This document shows, piece after piece, positions 44,611 to 55,346 of a stretch of 64,000 nucleotides of DNA. Positions within the stretch are counted from its first letter, which is position 1. Every line of letters begins with the position of its first letter. This stretch comes from Rutpela maculata (lineage: Eukaryota; Arthropoda; Insecta; Coleoptera; Cerambycidae). A program made the position numbers and the translations under genes. The stretch lies in contig OW386285.2 in NCBI GenBank assembly GCA_936432065.2, positions 368,777,249-368,841,248 on the forward strand, in the 5' to 3' direction. The notes beneath the pieces were generated by a model. The model was given only the letters and a program-made list of their open reading frames with translations. It ran no database searches and had not been told where the DNA came from.

Positions 44611-45349
44611 CAACCTACCCCTTCTCCACCTTTGATCTTTCCTCAACTTTACCTTTCCAGTCATTTCTTTTCTCTTTCTTTATGTTCTATTTTTGTTCTT
44701 GTTGTTCTTTTTGTCCTCTTTTTTATCTAAAAATATATTTTGACCGATGGCCGTTTTAATAATTCAAACATTTTAAACCCTATCCTTTTTCCACCACATT
44801 TCCTGGCATTAGAGAGACTGCCAGGTCGGCAGTTCTTGTACGGGTTTTTTCGTTTAGCTTTTCACCCGAGTCAATAGCCCAAATTTATTCAGTGCTACAA
44901 CTGACTAGTTTCTAAGTTTTATATGAATTAATTTTAGGTCCATGTGGACAGAATTTTTTAAAGAGTGACTGCAAAAAGGCCTAAAATTCGCCTGTTTTTG
45001 CATAGCAGATAGCGGGCCAAGGGAAAGAGCAAAATCAAATTAAACTTTGAGAAATTTTAAGGTGAGCATACTTTTTACTTTTTTGAAAAAATGCAAAAAT
45101 CACAAGGGTAGAAAATATTTTAAAAAGGCATTACTTATATACTGAATATTTTAAAAAATAAAACAATTGTTATTACTCAGATTTTATATTGTATGAATTA
45201 TTTACGGATTATATATAATTCTGTAGCGTATTTCTTTCGTTTTTCTTTCTCGGGATGCTTTTCTTATTATTTCAAGGGGCAGGAGGGTGGTGTCACAATT
45301 TCTTAGTACATGTGAGTTCGACTAGTCATAACAATAATTCTAGCTAAAA
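44611..45349. other. Spacer, no gene seen
   Basis: A pyrimidine-rich stretch at 44620-44720, otherwise nothing recognised. Confidence 0.4.
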
Positions 45350-45424
45350 TCTCATATTAGCCGGAGACCGAGACCCTCAAAATATGCAAAATAAAAGTGG
45401 CCCATGCAACTTGCGAATACACAA
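45350..45424. repeat. Dispersed repeat R3, copy 3 (partial)
   Basis: Contains 'tagccggagaccgagaccct' and 'atatgcaaaataaaagtgg', matching 7315-7365. Directly followed by HINE-1 copy I. Confidence 0.65.
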
Positions 45425-46125
45425 AAAAACCGCTGCCCAAGGAATCACTACTTCCACATCCAGATTTTCTGTCCAAGTCACTCACAACGAAAAAATTTTG
45501 TATGTGAAAATCATTGTTTATGGAAATTTAATAATATAATATTTGAAATCCTTTACCCCAAAAACCCATAAAACGATACCCCATGTCGGTAGTGGAGTGG
45601 GGGTGGATGAAGTAAAAAAATATTTTGAGGTTTTTGGTTCTTGTACACACAATAAACCACATTTTTTTTCATCCCCTTTAATAATGGGATGGGGGTGGTA
45701 ATGGGAGTGGCTAATACCAAAATTTTTGAGACCTTAGCTTCTTTGTATATACTAAATACCAATTTTATGAACTCTTACCTGCTTGAATTACCTATTTACC
45801 CCAAATTTACCCCCCAACCCTTCGACAGAACAAGATGAAAATATAATCTAGTTCTAAATCTCGTTAAAGTACATATATGTACCAAATTTCAAATCAATAT
45901 CTCAAACGGTTCCAGAGTAAACGTGCGCACAAAAAAAAGTTACAGACAGACAGACAGACAGAGAGACAGAAAGACAGACAGACCGACAGACCGACAGACA
46001 GACAGAATTTTTTTTTTCGCTCAAACTTAAAACCTCGATATTTCATGACATTCTAAACCTATTTGAACAATAAAAATTTTTAAAAATTTTTTTGTCGTTA
46101 CTATACTTTCACTGGATGTGGAAGT
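45425..46125 (+). mobile_element. HINE-1 copy I
   Basis: Full length, from 'aaaccgctgcccaaggaatc' to the hairpin end (one stem change, 'actttcactggatgtggaag'). The (GACA)n tract at 45944-46005 is the longest of the inverted copies. The internal C-rich block is partly deleted. Confidence 0.82.
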
Positions 46126-46884
46126 AACTGAAGTCACATTCTTATGTAAAATGACCTGCCGAATTAGAATCTGGAGGTCGCGATTTGATTTAGACTTGTG
46201 AAATCGGAGAAAATTGCACTTTTCCACTTTTCTATTAAATTCCGCGAAAATACAATATTTCATGTTTCTCATCCCATAACTTTGTTAATAACAATTAACT
46301 CGGATTGAAAATTTGGACATATATATTTTGAAATATGATGAATCGATTGTCATACATAAAATTATACTGAAGATAAAATATCTGGTAGAAAAAAAATATT
46401 CACAGTTCACATGAATTTTTCAGTAGCGACATTGAAAAAGTCTGTATCAAGGGAACTTTTTTATTATTGGAGATAAAGTACTAGTATAAGCGAGTGGAAT
46501 GTAGTTTCAGGTCTGAATTAATTTTTGAAAAACATAACATCGTTGTTTACAATAGTTTGGTGGTTATAAAAGTGCAATAAGCTTGAGCGTTGTGCGCGCT
46601 GCATTAAATTCTGGGTTCACCTTGCACCAGACAGCGTAGAGAACATGAAAAAATGACACGGTACGGCATTCGTTTTGAGATGTATTTATAAAATAATATT
46701 GATAGTATTATACTGGGTAATAAAATTCTGCAATAGCACACAATAAATACATTTTTATTAGGTTTGGTATTTTTGGCTGAACGAAATAGGTAGTTTTGTA
46801 AAAAAAAATTGTATAACGAATTCGGAATAATTTTAGAAGCACATTCTTTAGTAATTTCTATTTTACCAACTGCAGATTTACATA
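46126..46884. other. AT-rich spacer, no gene seen
   Basis: Nothing recognised. Confidence 0.4.
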
Positions 46885-47925
46885 ATTGAATATCTGTTTT
46901 TATAAGACTTTAGCAAGATGGTAGATGTCAGACTGTAAGTGACAAGAAGAATTGGTCTGTTCGGCAACATCCTCCGTATCTGATGACTGAGATGTGCTCT
47001 CTTCTGACACGGTCAACAATTTTATTGTTTTTGCCGTTGAACAAACATAACTAGACAACTTTGAACCCCTTGTAATTAGTAGTAATTTATCTCCAAAATG
47101 TTACTTTAATTTCTTAGAAATCTTATCTCAACTTGGATATGATTCAGTCCAATAGATGTTGTATTTAGTGGCTTCTGTATGAAGAAGGTGATGAATTTGA
47201 GATATTGTTAAAATTTCAGCATTTACCAATAAAATTTGTTCTAATTTTAATAAGGCTTGCAAAAACAGGTCTTTAAACTGAAGAATATTAGCTTTGTTTT
47301 GTTTCTTTGAAGTATTAGTTTTTTTCAAAAAATATAACATACATAAATTGTGATATTTCAAACCATTTTCCGTCATGTCTATGCAACTATCGCCGAATTC
47401 TTGAATCCTATATAGTATTTCCTTGTCATTTAATTCCTTAGCTTTCCGAAAAATTTCGTTTTGCCGGTTAAATGATCCTACATACAGTTGCTTTCGGTTT
47501 CCTTTAATGTCGCGTTCTTTATTGAAAATAAGATATTTTTTGTGTTCGTAGACATACGCAATCTGGTTTGTAATTCCGAAGTAGTGCTTTTATTGTCGGC
47601 ATTTTTCATACGAACATGTATGTCTTGATAAAAAATCCTCGTATACGATCTTCTACACTGGGTGTGATAAACGGAATTCTTAGGAAAAAAAATCCTTATT
47701 TTCCAAATGAGTTCTCAATGCCACTGATATATTGTTCGATTTAAATGACGCCGAGTGTAATAGTTTTGTATGGTTTTCTTCTGTATCATTTTGAACTGTT
47801 TCTGAAGTTCCTGCCTGACACACAATACACTGATCAGAGTCAATGTTGACCACAGATAAAGCTAAAATATTATATTCAGGAATGTGCACAATTTGCACAT
47901 GTTTACAGTAAAAATTTCTCACACG
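46885..47925 (-). pseudogene. Multi-copy family fragment F6 (N-terminus)
   Basis: Minus-strand order: CIVCQ near 47830 (start of a Cys/His module); after a frame break near 47690, an open stretch from about 47640 to 47128 with KGNRKQLYVGSFNRQNEIF, RIQEFGDSCIDM and LKYHNLCMLYFLKK; then a helical segment and, past a stop, EESTSQSSDTEDV near 46990. The KYHxxC block followed by a basic F-rich turn aligns with F2 (KYHLPCLLAFFRR). This is the N-terminal end of the same large family. No terminal repeats were found around it. Confidence 0.6.
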
Positions 47926-48870
47926 ATCTCTTCATGTTATACCAATACGGTGAATCATTAACCACTTGAAAATATTGAGAATATTATGTATTTTTTTAAA
48001 TACAACAGTGCTTACAATAATATATTCTAAAAAAAGTAATAGTAGTGAACTATAACACTCCTTACTCACATAGAACGTATTAAAATGAAAACTATCTGTT
48101 GTCCGATACGGTTAGGGATTACGAGCCAGAGCGCCGTGCGTATGATTCATGTTACATGGCCTGGCAATTTTAGAGAAACGGCCCAATAATATATATTTTT
48201 TTTTAGTGGCCCAAGGGAAAAAAATGCGCCGCAGGCGAAAATTTTGTATTTTTCAAGGTCAAACTCATTCGAGTAGTAAAAACATTTTCTTCAAAATATA
48301 GGTTTCATCAAACGAATTTTCCTTTTTTTCATGTAATTGCAAAAATTATTTAAAGGTTCAAAGTACTAACACATAGTCTGACTCAACCACGGTCTAAAGC
48401 AGACTGCTACCGTCTTAGTAACATTGTTAAGAACGTCACTAAACACCCATACTCTTTATTACAATTTATTCACATTGAAAAACAAAGAACGAAAAAAAAA
48501 TATTTAAAAATTTTAACAGTATAACAATAAATAATAACCAATAATAATTATGACTAATATTGTCTACATAAACATCTCCAAACATCAAAAAAAACTCAAA
48601 ACAAAATTAATTGTAAAGTTTCAGAAGTCAAAAGAAAAAAAAAGAAGAATCCTTAATACATCAGAACTTTCTTAAATTCTGCAAGTTTGCTGAATTTGGG
48701 ACGAACATACAAAATTAGGTTATTGGGTTAATAACTTTTATAAATGACATCTGGCACTTATGTCAGTGTTTTTAAAATAGCAGCCTGAAAATCTCATTTG
48801 AGACTTCTTTCGTTATAAGTAAGGACTAAGGAGGGAAAAGAGCTGCCGTTTAAATTATTTCCGCCGTTTT
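47926..48870. other. AT-rich spacer, no gene seen
   Basis: Nothing recognised. Confidence 0.4.
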
Positions 48871-49060
48871 TTAACAGCCGGAACAAATGCTTATTTACCT
48901 CGGACCGGCCCTGCTCGGCCCCAGAGCTACCGTCCCGACGGCATTTGACCGTTTGCCTCCCTGACCCATCCACCCCCTGGCTCCGGGTCAGGTTCGGGTG
49001 AGGAGTATTCTTGTAAAATTCAAATTTAAATAAATGTTTCTTTCTTTCTTCTTTTCACGT
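48871..49060 (+). mobile_element. Possible retroposon 3' end
   Basis: A GC-rich block (48890-49010) in AT-rich surroundings, ending 'aaataaatgtttctttcttt', that is, a polyadenylation-like signal followed by a short (TTTC)n tail. This is the look of a short LINE 3' end or SINE. 'ggaccggccctg' at 48892-48903 also resembles a hAT end, with no partner found. Confidence 0.4.
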
Positions 49061-49323
49061 CGACCTACTTTTAATTTATCAATTTAGTGATGGGCAAATT
49101 TACCTCAAATTGTCTACCAATGTGTGGAATGAAATGAAAACAACTTTGAGAATAGACAAGCGGACATTTTGTTCAAGAAATGAAATATTACGTAGAACTT
49201 CTAGGAAGTTAATTTGTGGTAATTTTGAGGTAAAGGTTTCCTATTATTGACCTAAATAAAGACCTATTTACATCACAAGATAAAACAAGAGGTACTAATT
49301 GCATGATGGTGAATGGCTGACTA

Positions 49324-50077
49324 CAGTAGCGGCGTTAGGGTAGGGCGCGGTGGGGAGACCGGCCAGGGCGTCAGACATAAAGGGGCGCCGAAGGCGCCCC
49401 ATCATTTCTGACCGCTCATCCAGTTACATATTGTGACTTGTTGTCCAGCGGCCAAGTCACCTTTAAGAGTCTTAAATTCCCTATAGTCCACTCAAAAAAT
49501 GGTGCTGAAAAAGACATAAAACTTAAAATTAAACGTATCTTAATGAATGAGAGCTCATTTAGTGGCGATTTTCCTGAGGAATAAGACTACTTAAGTTAAA
49601 TTTAGTTACCACTCGTAGGGGGCGGCAAAAAATAAAAACCACCCCGTGAATGGGTTTTCTCGAAAACTATAATAGATACGGAAAAAATGTTCAAACAAAA
49701 GTTGCTTATGATAAAATTTTATGAAAAAAATTACTGATGTATTTTTTTCATATCTCTTATAGGTAACTATTATGCGCGCTTAAAGTTTCTGGGTCGGCGC
49801 AAAGAGAGTTAAAATTGCGCTAAACTTTAAAAATCGCAACAAAATTGAAAGATCATTATTTCTTCAATTCTTTTTTCTTTTAATAATATATAAATAAATG
49901 GAACTACATTTTCTGAGAAATTTTATTTTTATTTATTTTTTTATTGTTTTTTTAAACAATTAAATTTTTAAATTCCCTTATTTCCGTTGTAATGCGGCGA
50001 AAAACATTTTGGATAGCAGATAAGGGGCGCTGTAGAAATCTCGCCCTACGGCGCTGGTTGTGCTAAAACCGGTACTG
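49324..50077. mobile_element. hAT-type element (754 bp)
   Basis: A perfect 8-bp target duplication, gctgacta, at 49316-49323 and 50078-50085. Ends are CAGTAGCGGCGTTAG at the left and CAGTACCGGTTTTAG read inward from the right. A GC-rich left part contains the palindrome 'ggggcgccgaaggcgcccc'. No transposase frame, so non-autonomous. Confidence 0.88.
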
Positions 50078-50179
50078 GCTGACTAATTATTGGGATGGAA
50101 CATATATTAGGTAACAACTTTTAACACATGATACCTACATACAGCCATACTACTATTATAAGTAATAAGGATTCCTAAA

Positions 50180-50525
50180 TAAAATGATTTTGGTGTGCTA
50201 TTATCTCAACATGCAATGAAGTTTGTGTTCTAGGACACGAAGTTTTTTCATTGTCGTGGCCGGCGCCGCGTATGTGATGGTCGGCCAGACCACCATCGTC
50301 AGGAGCAGATACAGACTTCTGGACTTGGACTTTCCGTATGGTTTTGTTAATGTGTATGTTGTCAGTCAGTCTCTTGCCTAGATTAAGCCCAAGATACTTC
50401 ACACCATTAATTAGGAATTTGGCGGTCCCCGCGGCGTTAGGATGCGGTTCTTTGTGAACCGGCTCGTGAAGGGTATAGATTCCGACTTCTCGGCGTTGAT
50501 TCGAATCTTCCACCTGTAATACGCC
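50180..50525 (-). pseudogene. LINE RT remnant, downstream part
   Basis: Continues the LINE found at 51615-51790 after the hAT insertion. Minus-strand blocks: a WKIRINAEKSE-type region reached across the duplicated target, then FLINGVKYLGLNLGKRL (RT connection) and a basic tail. R1/Jockey-like. Several frame changes. The ORF that appears to start at 50606 includes hAT sequence and is not a real gene. Confidence 0.7.
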
Positions 50526-51614
50526 CAGGGCCTTACTGAAGTCCACTACATTGAGGGGGGAGAAGATGAAAAAAAAAAACCAACTCATACCTTTACATTG
50601 CATCATTTCAATAAAATAAAAACTTTTTATGGGAAAAGCTACTAAAACTAAAAAAATTAAATCGAATTCAAATTCAAGTCTCTATGTACAATGTACAGGG
50701 TGCTCTAACCAAGACGGAACAAGGCCATTATTCCGGCGATAGACACGATCATAAAAAAAACTAAATTAACCATTTGATGTATTTTTTCCGCCGAATCCAA
50801 AAGTTATAATAAAAAAACGAATATAAAATGAAATATGCTGTTTTTCTTTTCAATTTATTTGTTTTCATTTATGATAATTTTTGGTTTCTGCGGAAAAAAA
50901 TACATCGAATGGCTTTTTTTGTTTTTGACAAACATTTGTATCATTTGAGAAATGACCTTGTTCAATCGTTGTTGGATCATCATGTACCTAAACCTAACAC
51001 TACTTAAAAAAAAATAAAAATTCATTTTGGTTTAATAAAATTTAAAAAAATAGGAACTGTTAAACAAAAATAGGTTTTTGATCACATTAAAAATAAAAAA
51101 ATAAAGTAAAGAAAAAGAATAGGTGGAAGCAAGAAAAAATTCTTTAAATACCAAGTTAAACTTTATTGTCCAATATCACAATATCCAAAATACTACCAAA
51201 CAAAACTACGGAACAAATGGAGCAAACGAAAAATAGGTATGTACACCTGGAAAATATTATATTAGATCAGTAGCACCATATAGATTCTATTTAAAAATCA
51301 TTGCTAGTTCTATAGTATTTCTAGTAAATGAATTTATGTAAAATTGATATTAAAAATAGGGATTCCGTGTCGTGTAAGGTGTGCTTCCCTAGCTTCCATC
51401 AAAGACACGCCACTGATAAAATAAAATATTTACAGGGTTGCCAATCGCTTAATAATAATTATTATGTTAATTTTGCGATTGTATAAGTTACAGTGTAAAA
51501 TTCAAATTATGTATTTGTATGTGATGGTTAGGTAGATTTTGCCAACTACGTTTGGAACCCACTGCCCGAATTTTGGGGGGGGGCTCCCCCTCTGCTCCCC
51601 CTTGGGCCCGGCCC
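50526..51614. mobile_element. hAT-type element inside a LINE (1,089 bp)
   Basis: An 8-bp target duplication, aatacgcc, at 50518-50525 and 51615-51622. Both ends are CAGGGCC (left CAGGGCCTTACTG, right CAGGGCCGGGCCC inward). Removing the element and one duplicate joins the LINE reading frame on the minus strand without a break at the junction, independent proof of the borders. Contains a smaller TA-flanked palindrome (50696-50984). No transposase frame. Confidence 0.85.
50696..50984. mobile_element. TA-flanked palindromic MITE
   Basis: Flanked by TA (50694-50695, 50985-50986). Imperfect inverted arms, for example 'gaacaagg.cat' and 'at.gatgtattttttccgc' against their inverses. Mariner-like in style, non-coding. 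Confidence 0.6.
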
Positions 51615-51790
51615 TGAATACGCCGTGGCACAGGCCATGTATGCCTTCAGCAACATATTTGCCGCTTGAACGTTGTGTGAGTGCGCATACATGACCGTGT
51701 CGTCTTCGGCAAGTTTCGTATTCAAGAACTCCGGAAAGTAGGAGACGTAGAGGCTATACAATGACTGTTCAAGATTTACCCACTGGGCTA
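51615..51790 (-). pseudogene. LINE RT remnant, palm fragment
   Basis: The minus strand encodes LYVSYFPEFLNTKLAEDDTV, in which AEDDT stands for the usual FADDT catalytic box (Phe replaced by Glu at the second place), then NVQAANMLLKAY. Upstream sequence is lost. It continues at 50525 beyond the hAT element. Confidence 0.75.
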
Positions 51791-52075
51791 TCCTTTGTTC
51801 CTTATCTTGGATGCTAAAAGTGGTAAGTAATGTGTGGGAAATTTACTTAATTAGATTATCTAGGGATGCTGAATTAAAAAAATACCTTAAAAACGTTGTC
51901 AGAAGTTCACAGAATGAAATATTCAACATGTCGACCAAAATGGCCGCCACAAAATTTAAGTTTTATATTTCATTAACAATTAATTTTTTAAAACCTATTT
52001 TTTTTTTTTCAAGGAGTGTATCAAGACAATGTTGCCGGCAAGATGACTGACCGTCCATATAGGAGGAGGACTTTA

Positions 52076-52967
52076 AGAAGCTTCGATTACGTTTATTAAC
52101 AGCGCATGCCGAGTTTAAAGCAGGAAATTTTGTTATACGGAAGTCGTCCAACTCATTTTCTGCTATTGCAGTAGACCAGGCCTACGAGCAATACAACAAG
52201 AATGTAAAAGATGACGGTGGTGCTGTCGACATTCTTCAGGATCCAGCTGCATTGCGGAGATGGGCTATGGCAAGTCCCGAAATACATAGATTAGTTAATG
52301 AATTCACAAGTCAAACGAAATCAGGATCCGGACACAAACTATTGCATCATGGATAGTACCTCTCTTTTCAAGAAAAGTTCATGGATGAGATCGATAAGTT
52401 GAAGACAAGCTTCAAAAGTGCTGGTAATCCTTTTGAGGAAACTTCAGGTGACCTAATATCACTGGAAAATCGCACTGGTTCTGATGCGGAATCAGTAAAA
52501 ATACTGAGAGATTCTGAACGAAAAGGTATTGAACTGTACCAACCATTTGCTTCTGAAAGACTTGTTCAAGGGTCCACTGTGAGCATCTTTGCACCTATGA
52601 AGAACTGAGAATTTTTAAGCCTAAGAAAATTAACGGTACTAGAAAAAGCACTATTCAGAATCTGCGAAGTGACGTACATCTCTTGCAGAGATGTCTTACT
52701 GTTAGTATGAACAGAAAACTTGACATGCAAAGTTTCTTCAAGTATGAAAACAGTCCCTATCCTCCAAGTCTGTCTTCTGCTGGTCACCTTCGGCATGAAA
52801 TTGGAAAGGCAGATTTACTTGGTCCTCTCGAAGAAATGGAGAACAAAGTAAGTTTCCTAGTACATGTGGTGCCATTGTGTATTATGGACATTCCCAGTCC
52901 AAATAATTGGGGATGGACGAAAGTTGATTTAAACCTCCGATTAAAGAACTTATATCTAGATACATAA
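52076..52967 (+). pseudogene. Multi-copy family fragment F5 (central part)
   Basis: Plus-strand blocks in order: AEFKAGNFVIRKSSNSFSAI, DQAYEQYNKNVKDDGGAVD, ALRRWAMASPEIHRLVNEF (52100-52310); after a stop, FMDEIDKLKTSFKSAGNPF (52379-52435) and ELYQPFASERLVQGS; after a further break, SDVHLLQRCL, FFKYENSPYPPSLSSAG and GKADLLGPLE (to about 52840). I recall this order in the same unnamed large invertebrate protein, where it precedes the FEN/PIN-like core. No overlap with the other fragments here, so the link rests on memory. Confidence 0.6.
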
Positions 52968-54221
52968 TGGCATGAATTTTATGATCCCGAAAGACTCCCA
53001 ATCTAAGGCACTTCTTCCCATAAGTTGCTGATTGGCCCATCGGCGTATTCGCGGCCGCTCGTACACGGTCGGCTTCAGTTCGATTATCATAATCTCAATT
53101 TGACAGTTTTGGCAGTATACGTCATTAATGTTAATAAGTGTTTTTCGATCAAAATGTGGTGAAGAAGTCTTTTCATTTTAAGTTGTGATTTGCCTAATAC
53201 CTAAATAATATTCTCTGTTCATATTTAGACAGTTTAGTGACAATTTAGTGCAACCTGCAACAGTGCTGTGCCATTTGCAGAAATCGATCGTTTCATAAGT
53301 AAGTAGGTTATAGTCGTAACATGATGAGGTTCAGTTTATAGTTTTAATAATAATATTATAAATAATATCCTTCCAATGCATATTTCCCTTGAATAAAACA
53401 TCTTTACCTATTGTATTTTTTCAATCTGCGAATCTGCGTTAATATTCCTAGAAGTTAACCAATAATTATCACATAAAATAGGTACAATATTGTACATTTT
53501 CCCTTCTACACATACCCGCCTCCGTTGCCTATGGGATGTGATGTTCATCTATCCATTTTAATGGACATATAATGTTACTATGTTAGGAGCAAATAAGTTA
53601 TATGAAGAAAAGGTAGCCATTATGTATCTAGATATAAGTTCTTTAATCGGAGATTTAAACTGTAAAGTGTAGATGCAAAGCAGTTTGCTCTTTAAGTTCA
53701 AATTGCAGCTGTAGACGCTCCCTAGTAGAATGTGTATCTCTCCTATGTGTCAATTGCAAAAATTTCACCAACACTACTAGGTAGATTCTTTGTTTTCAGG
53801 ATGAAACTAAGTGATTTCACAAATGATAGCGGTACATGCTAAATATTTTTTGATACCAATGATGTACTGTGTGATGGTTTTACTTTTTATTGTCAGCCAA
53901 GGACCGACGGAAGAAGATACTCCGCATTGTCCACGATATGGTGATAGATGATGTGATCATAGACGACATGCTCGTAGATGATATAGAATTGTAGAAGAAT
54001 CTGGGTTTTGATTGCATTTGCATACCAGCCAATATTTTATAATTCACTTTGTTTTCCAAATTTTTGTGGCGTTTCTTTAAAAAATATTTGTCTTTCATTT
54101 ATTACACCCTCTAATTAGAAGTCAACTATTGCCTCCATCATACAACTTACAATTTATAGGAAAACATTAAATAGTATTCATTAGCCGAAAAAGAAAAAAA
54201 AAGAACATGATCACGTTACAG
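52968..54221. other. Interior of TIR element, no gene seen
   Basis: A short plus-strand frame near 53885-53990 has a basic then acidic (IDD-repeat) end, but no recognisable motif. Otherwise non-coding. Confidence 0.4.
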
Positions 54222-54588
54222 TTACCGAGGCACACAAAAAATAAAAAAGGTCATGTACATTTTTACCGACTATCATATCTATATGTAGGTATTTTGGGGC
54301 GCTGAAACCGAATACGAGGTCAGAATCAGAATTGTCACAACTCGTCAATATTTTCATGTTAGCTCAAAAAACAGCTTAGAACAAGACTGAAACATCGTTT
54401 AACCTGCCAATTTACTTTTTACCCGGTTTCAGGCTTGTCCAGGCTTGTTCTAAGCTGTTTTTTGAGCTTACATGAAAATACTGACGACATGTAACAATTT
54501 TGACCTCGGATTCGGTTTCAACGCATCAAAATACATATAGATAGTCTGTAAAAAAGTACGTAACTTTTTATTTTTTGTGTACCTGCAT
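54222..54588. mobile_element. Palindromic element, related to foldback 4
   Basis: The left arm has 'aggcacacaaaaaataaaa' and 'ggcgctgaaaccgaatacg'; the right arm is the inverse, ending 'ttattttttgtgtacct'. The centre is near 54400. The order 'acacaaaaaa ... cgctgaaNccgaatNcg.gg' is the same as in foldback 4 arms, so the two are probably relatives. Confidence 0.7.
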
Positions 54589-55054
54589 TATTACACTCTG
54601 GTCACTTTGGTCGCCATGTTGAATATTTCGTCCTATGGACTTCTGACACGTTTTAAAGCTTTTTTTTAAATTCAGCATCCATGAAAACATATAATTAGGC
54701 ACCTACACTTATTATAATAATAATAATAATAATAATCTTTATTCATACATCACTCATAAATACATTGAAACGTATACATAATATATAACAGATGGTGCAA
54801 CATAAATTACAATTTTATCTATTCATGAATATACAAATAAAGAAGAAGAATCCCTGAAGCATCTCTAAGATACTTGTACGGGTACAAAAATATAAACAAA
54901 TAACCATTTAATATAAATCATGCGATTAACATAAGTTTTTCAAAATAAGTGCCTATAGCAGCGGATTTTCTTAAATTTTCCTAATATTCAAAATAATATT
55001 ATTACTGCTGTTAAACTGTTTATTATCTTAAGAACTAAGTGTGTGTATGTGTCT

Positions 55055-55145
55055 AGCACAATAAAATAAAATAAAATAAAACAAAATAAAATAAAATAAA
55101 GTAATATAAAATAAAGTAAAATAAAATAAAATAAAATATAAAATA
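55055..55145. repeat. (AAAAT)n-type microsatellite
   Basis: Repeated 'aaaataaaat' with single-base variants, inside the LINE 3' UTR. Confidence 0.9.
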
Positions 55146-55346
55146 ATTAAAGGCATTAACGAGGTAAGTATAAAATAAATTTTGATTTTTTTTTAAATTA
55201 GAAGAAAAATATTTGTTACCTAAGAGAAGAAAAGAAGAAAAGAAAATGAAAAAAATTCTATAGCAACATAGGATCTGAGGAGTTGACGTGTTATTTTGTT
55301 GATTTTATTTTCTATATACATATTAATAGTGATTTATTATTGAAAA

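Larger units (their letters stand above)
51845..54702. mobile_element. TIR element carrying family fragment F5
   Basis: Inverted repeats of about 105 bp (51845-51955 and 54601-54702) share 'ggatgctgaatt', 'tcagaagt', 'gaaatattcaacatg' and 'cgaccaaa.tg'. The interior holds coding fragment F5 and, at 54222-54588, a palindromic element. The right end is directly followed by the LINE at 54718. The end sequences differ from those of the F3 and F4 elements. No clear target duplication. Confidence 0.7.

Noticed and set aside
44442..44759. A 105-codon open frame as a gene
   Set aside because: Pro/Ser/Thr-rich then Phe-rich low complexity, overlapping a dispersed repeat; no motif or supporting start signals.
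53880..54098. Minus-strand frame near 54 kb as a gene
   Set aside because: Low-complexity Ser/Met/Ile repeat, produced by the 'gatgat'-rich plus-strand sequence.
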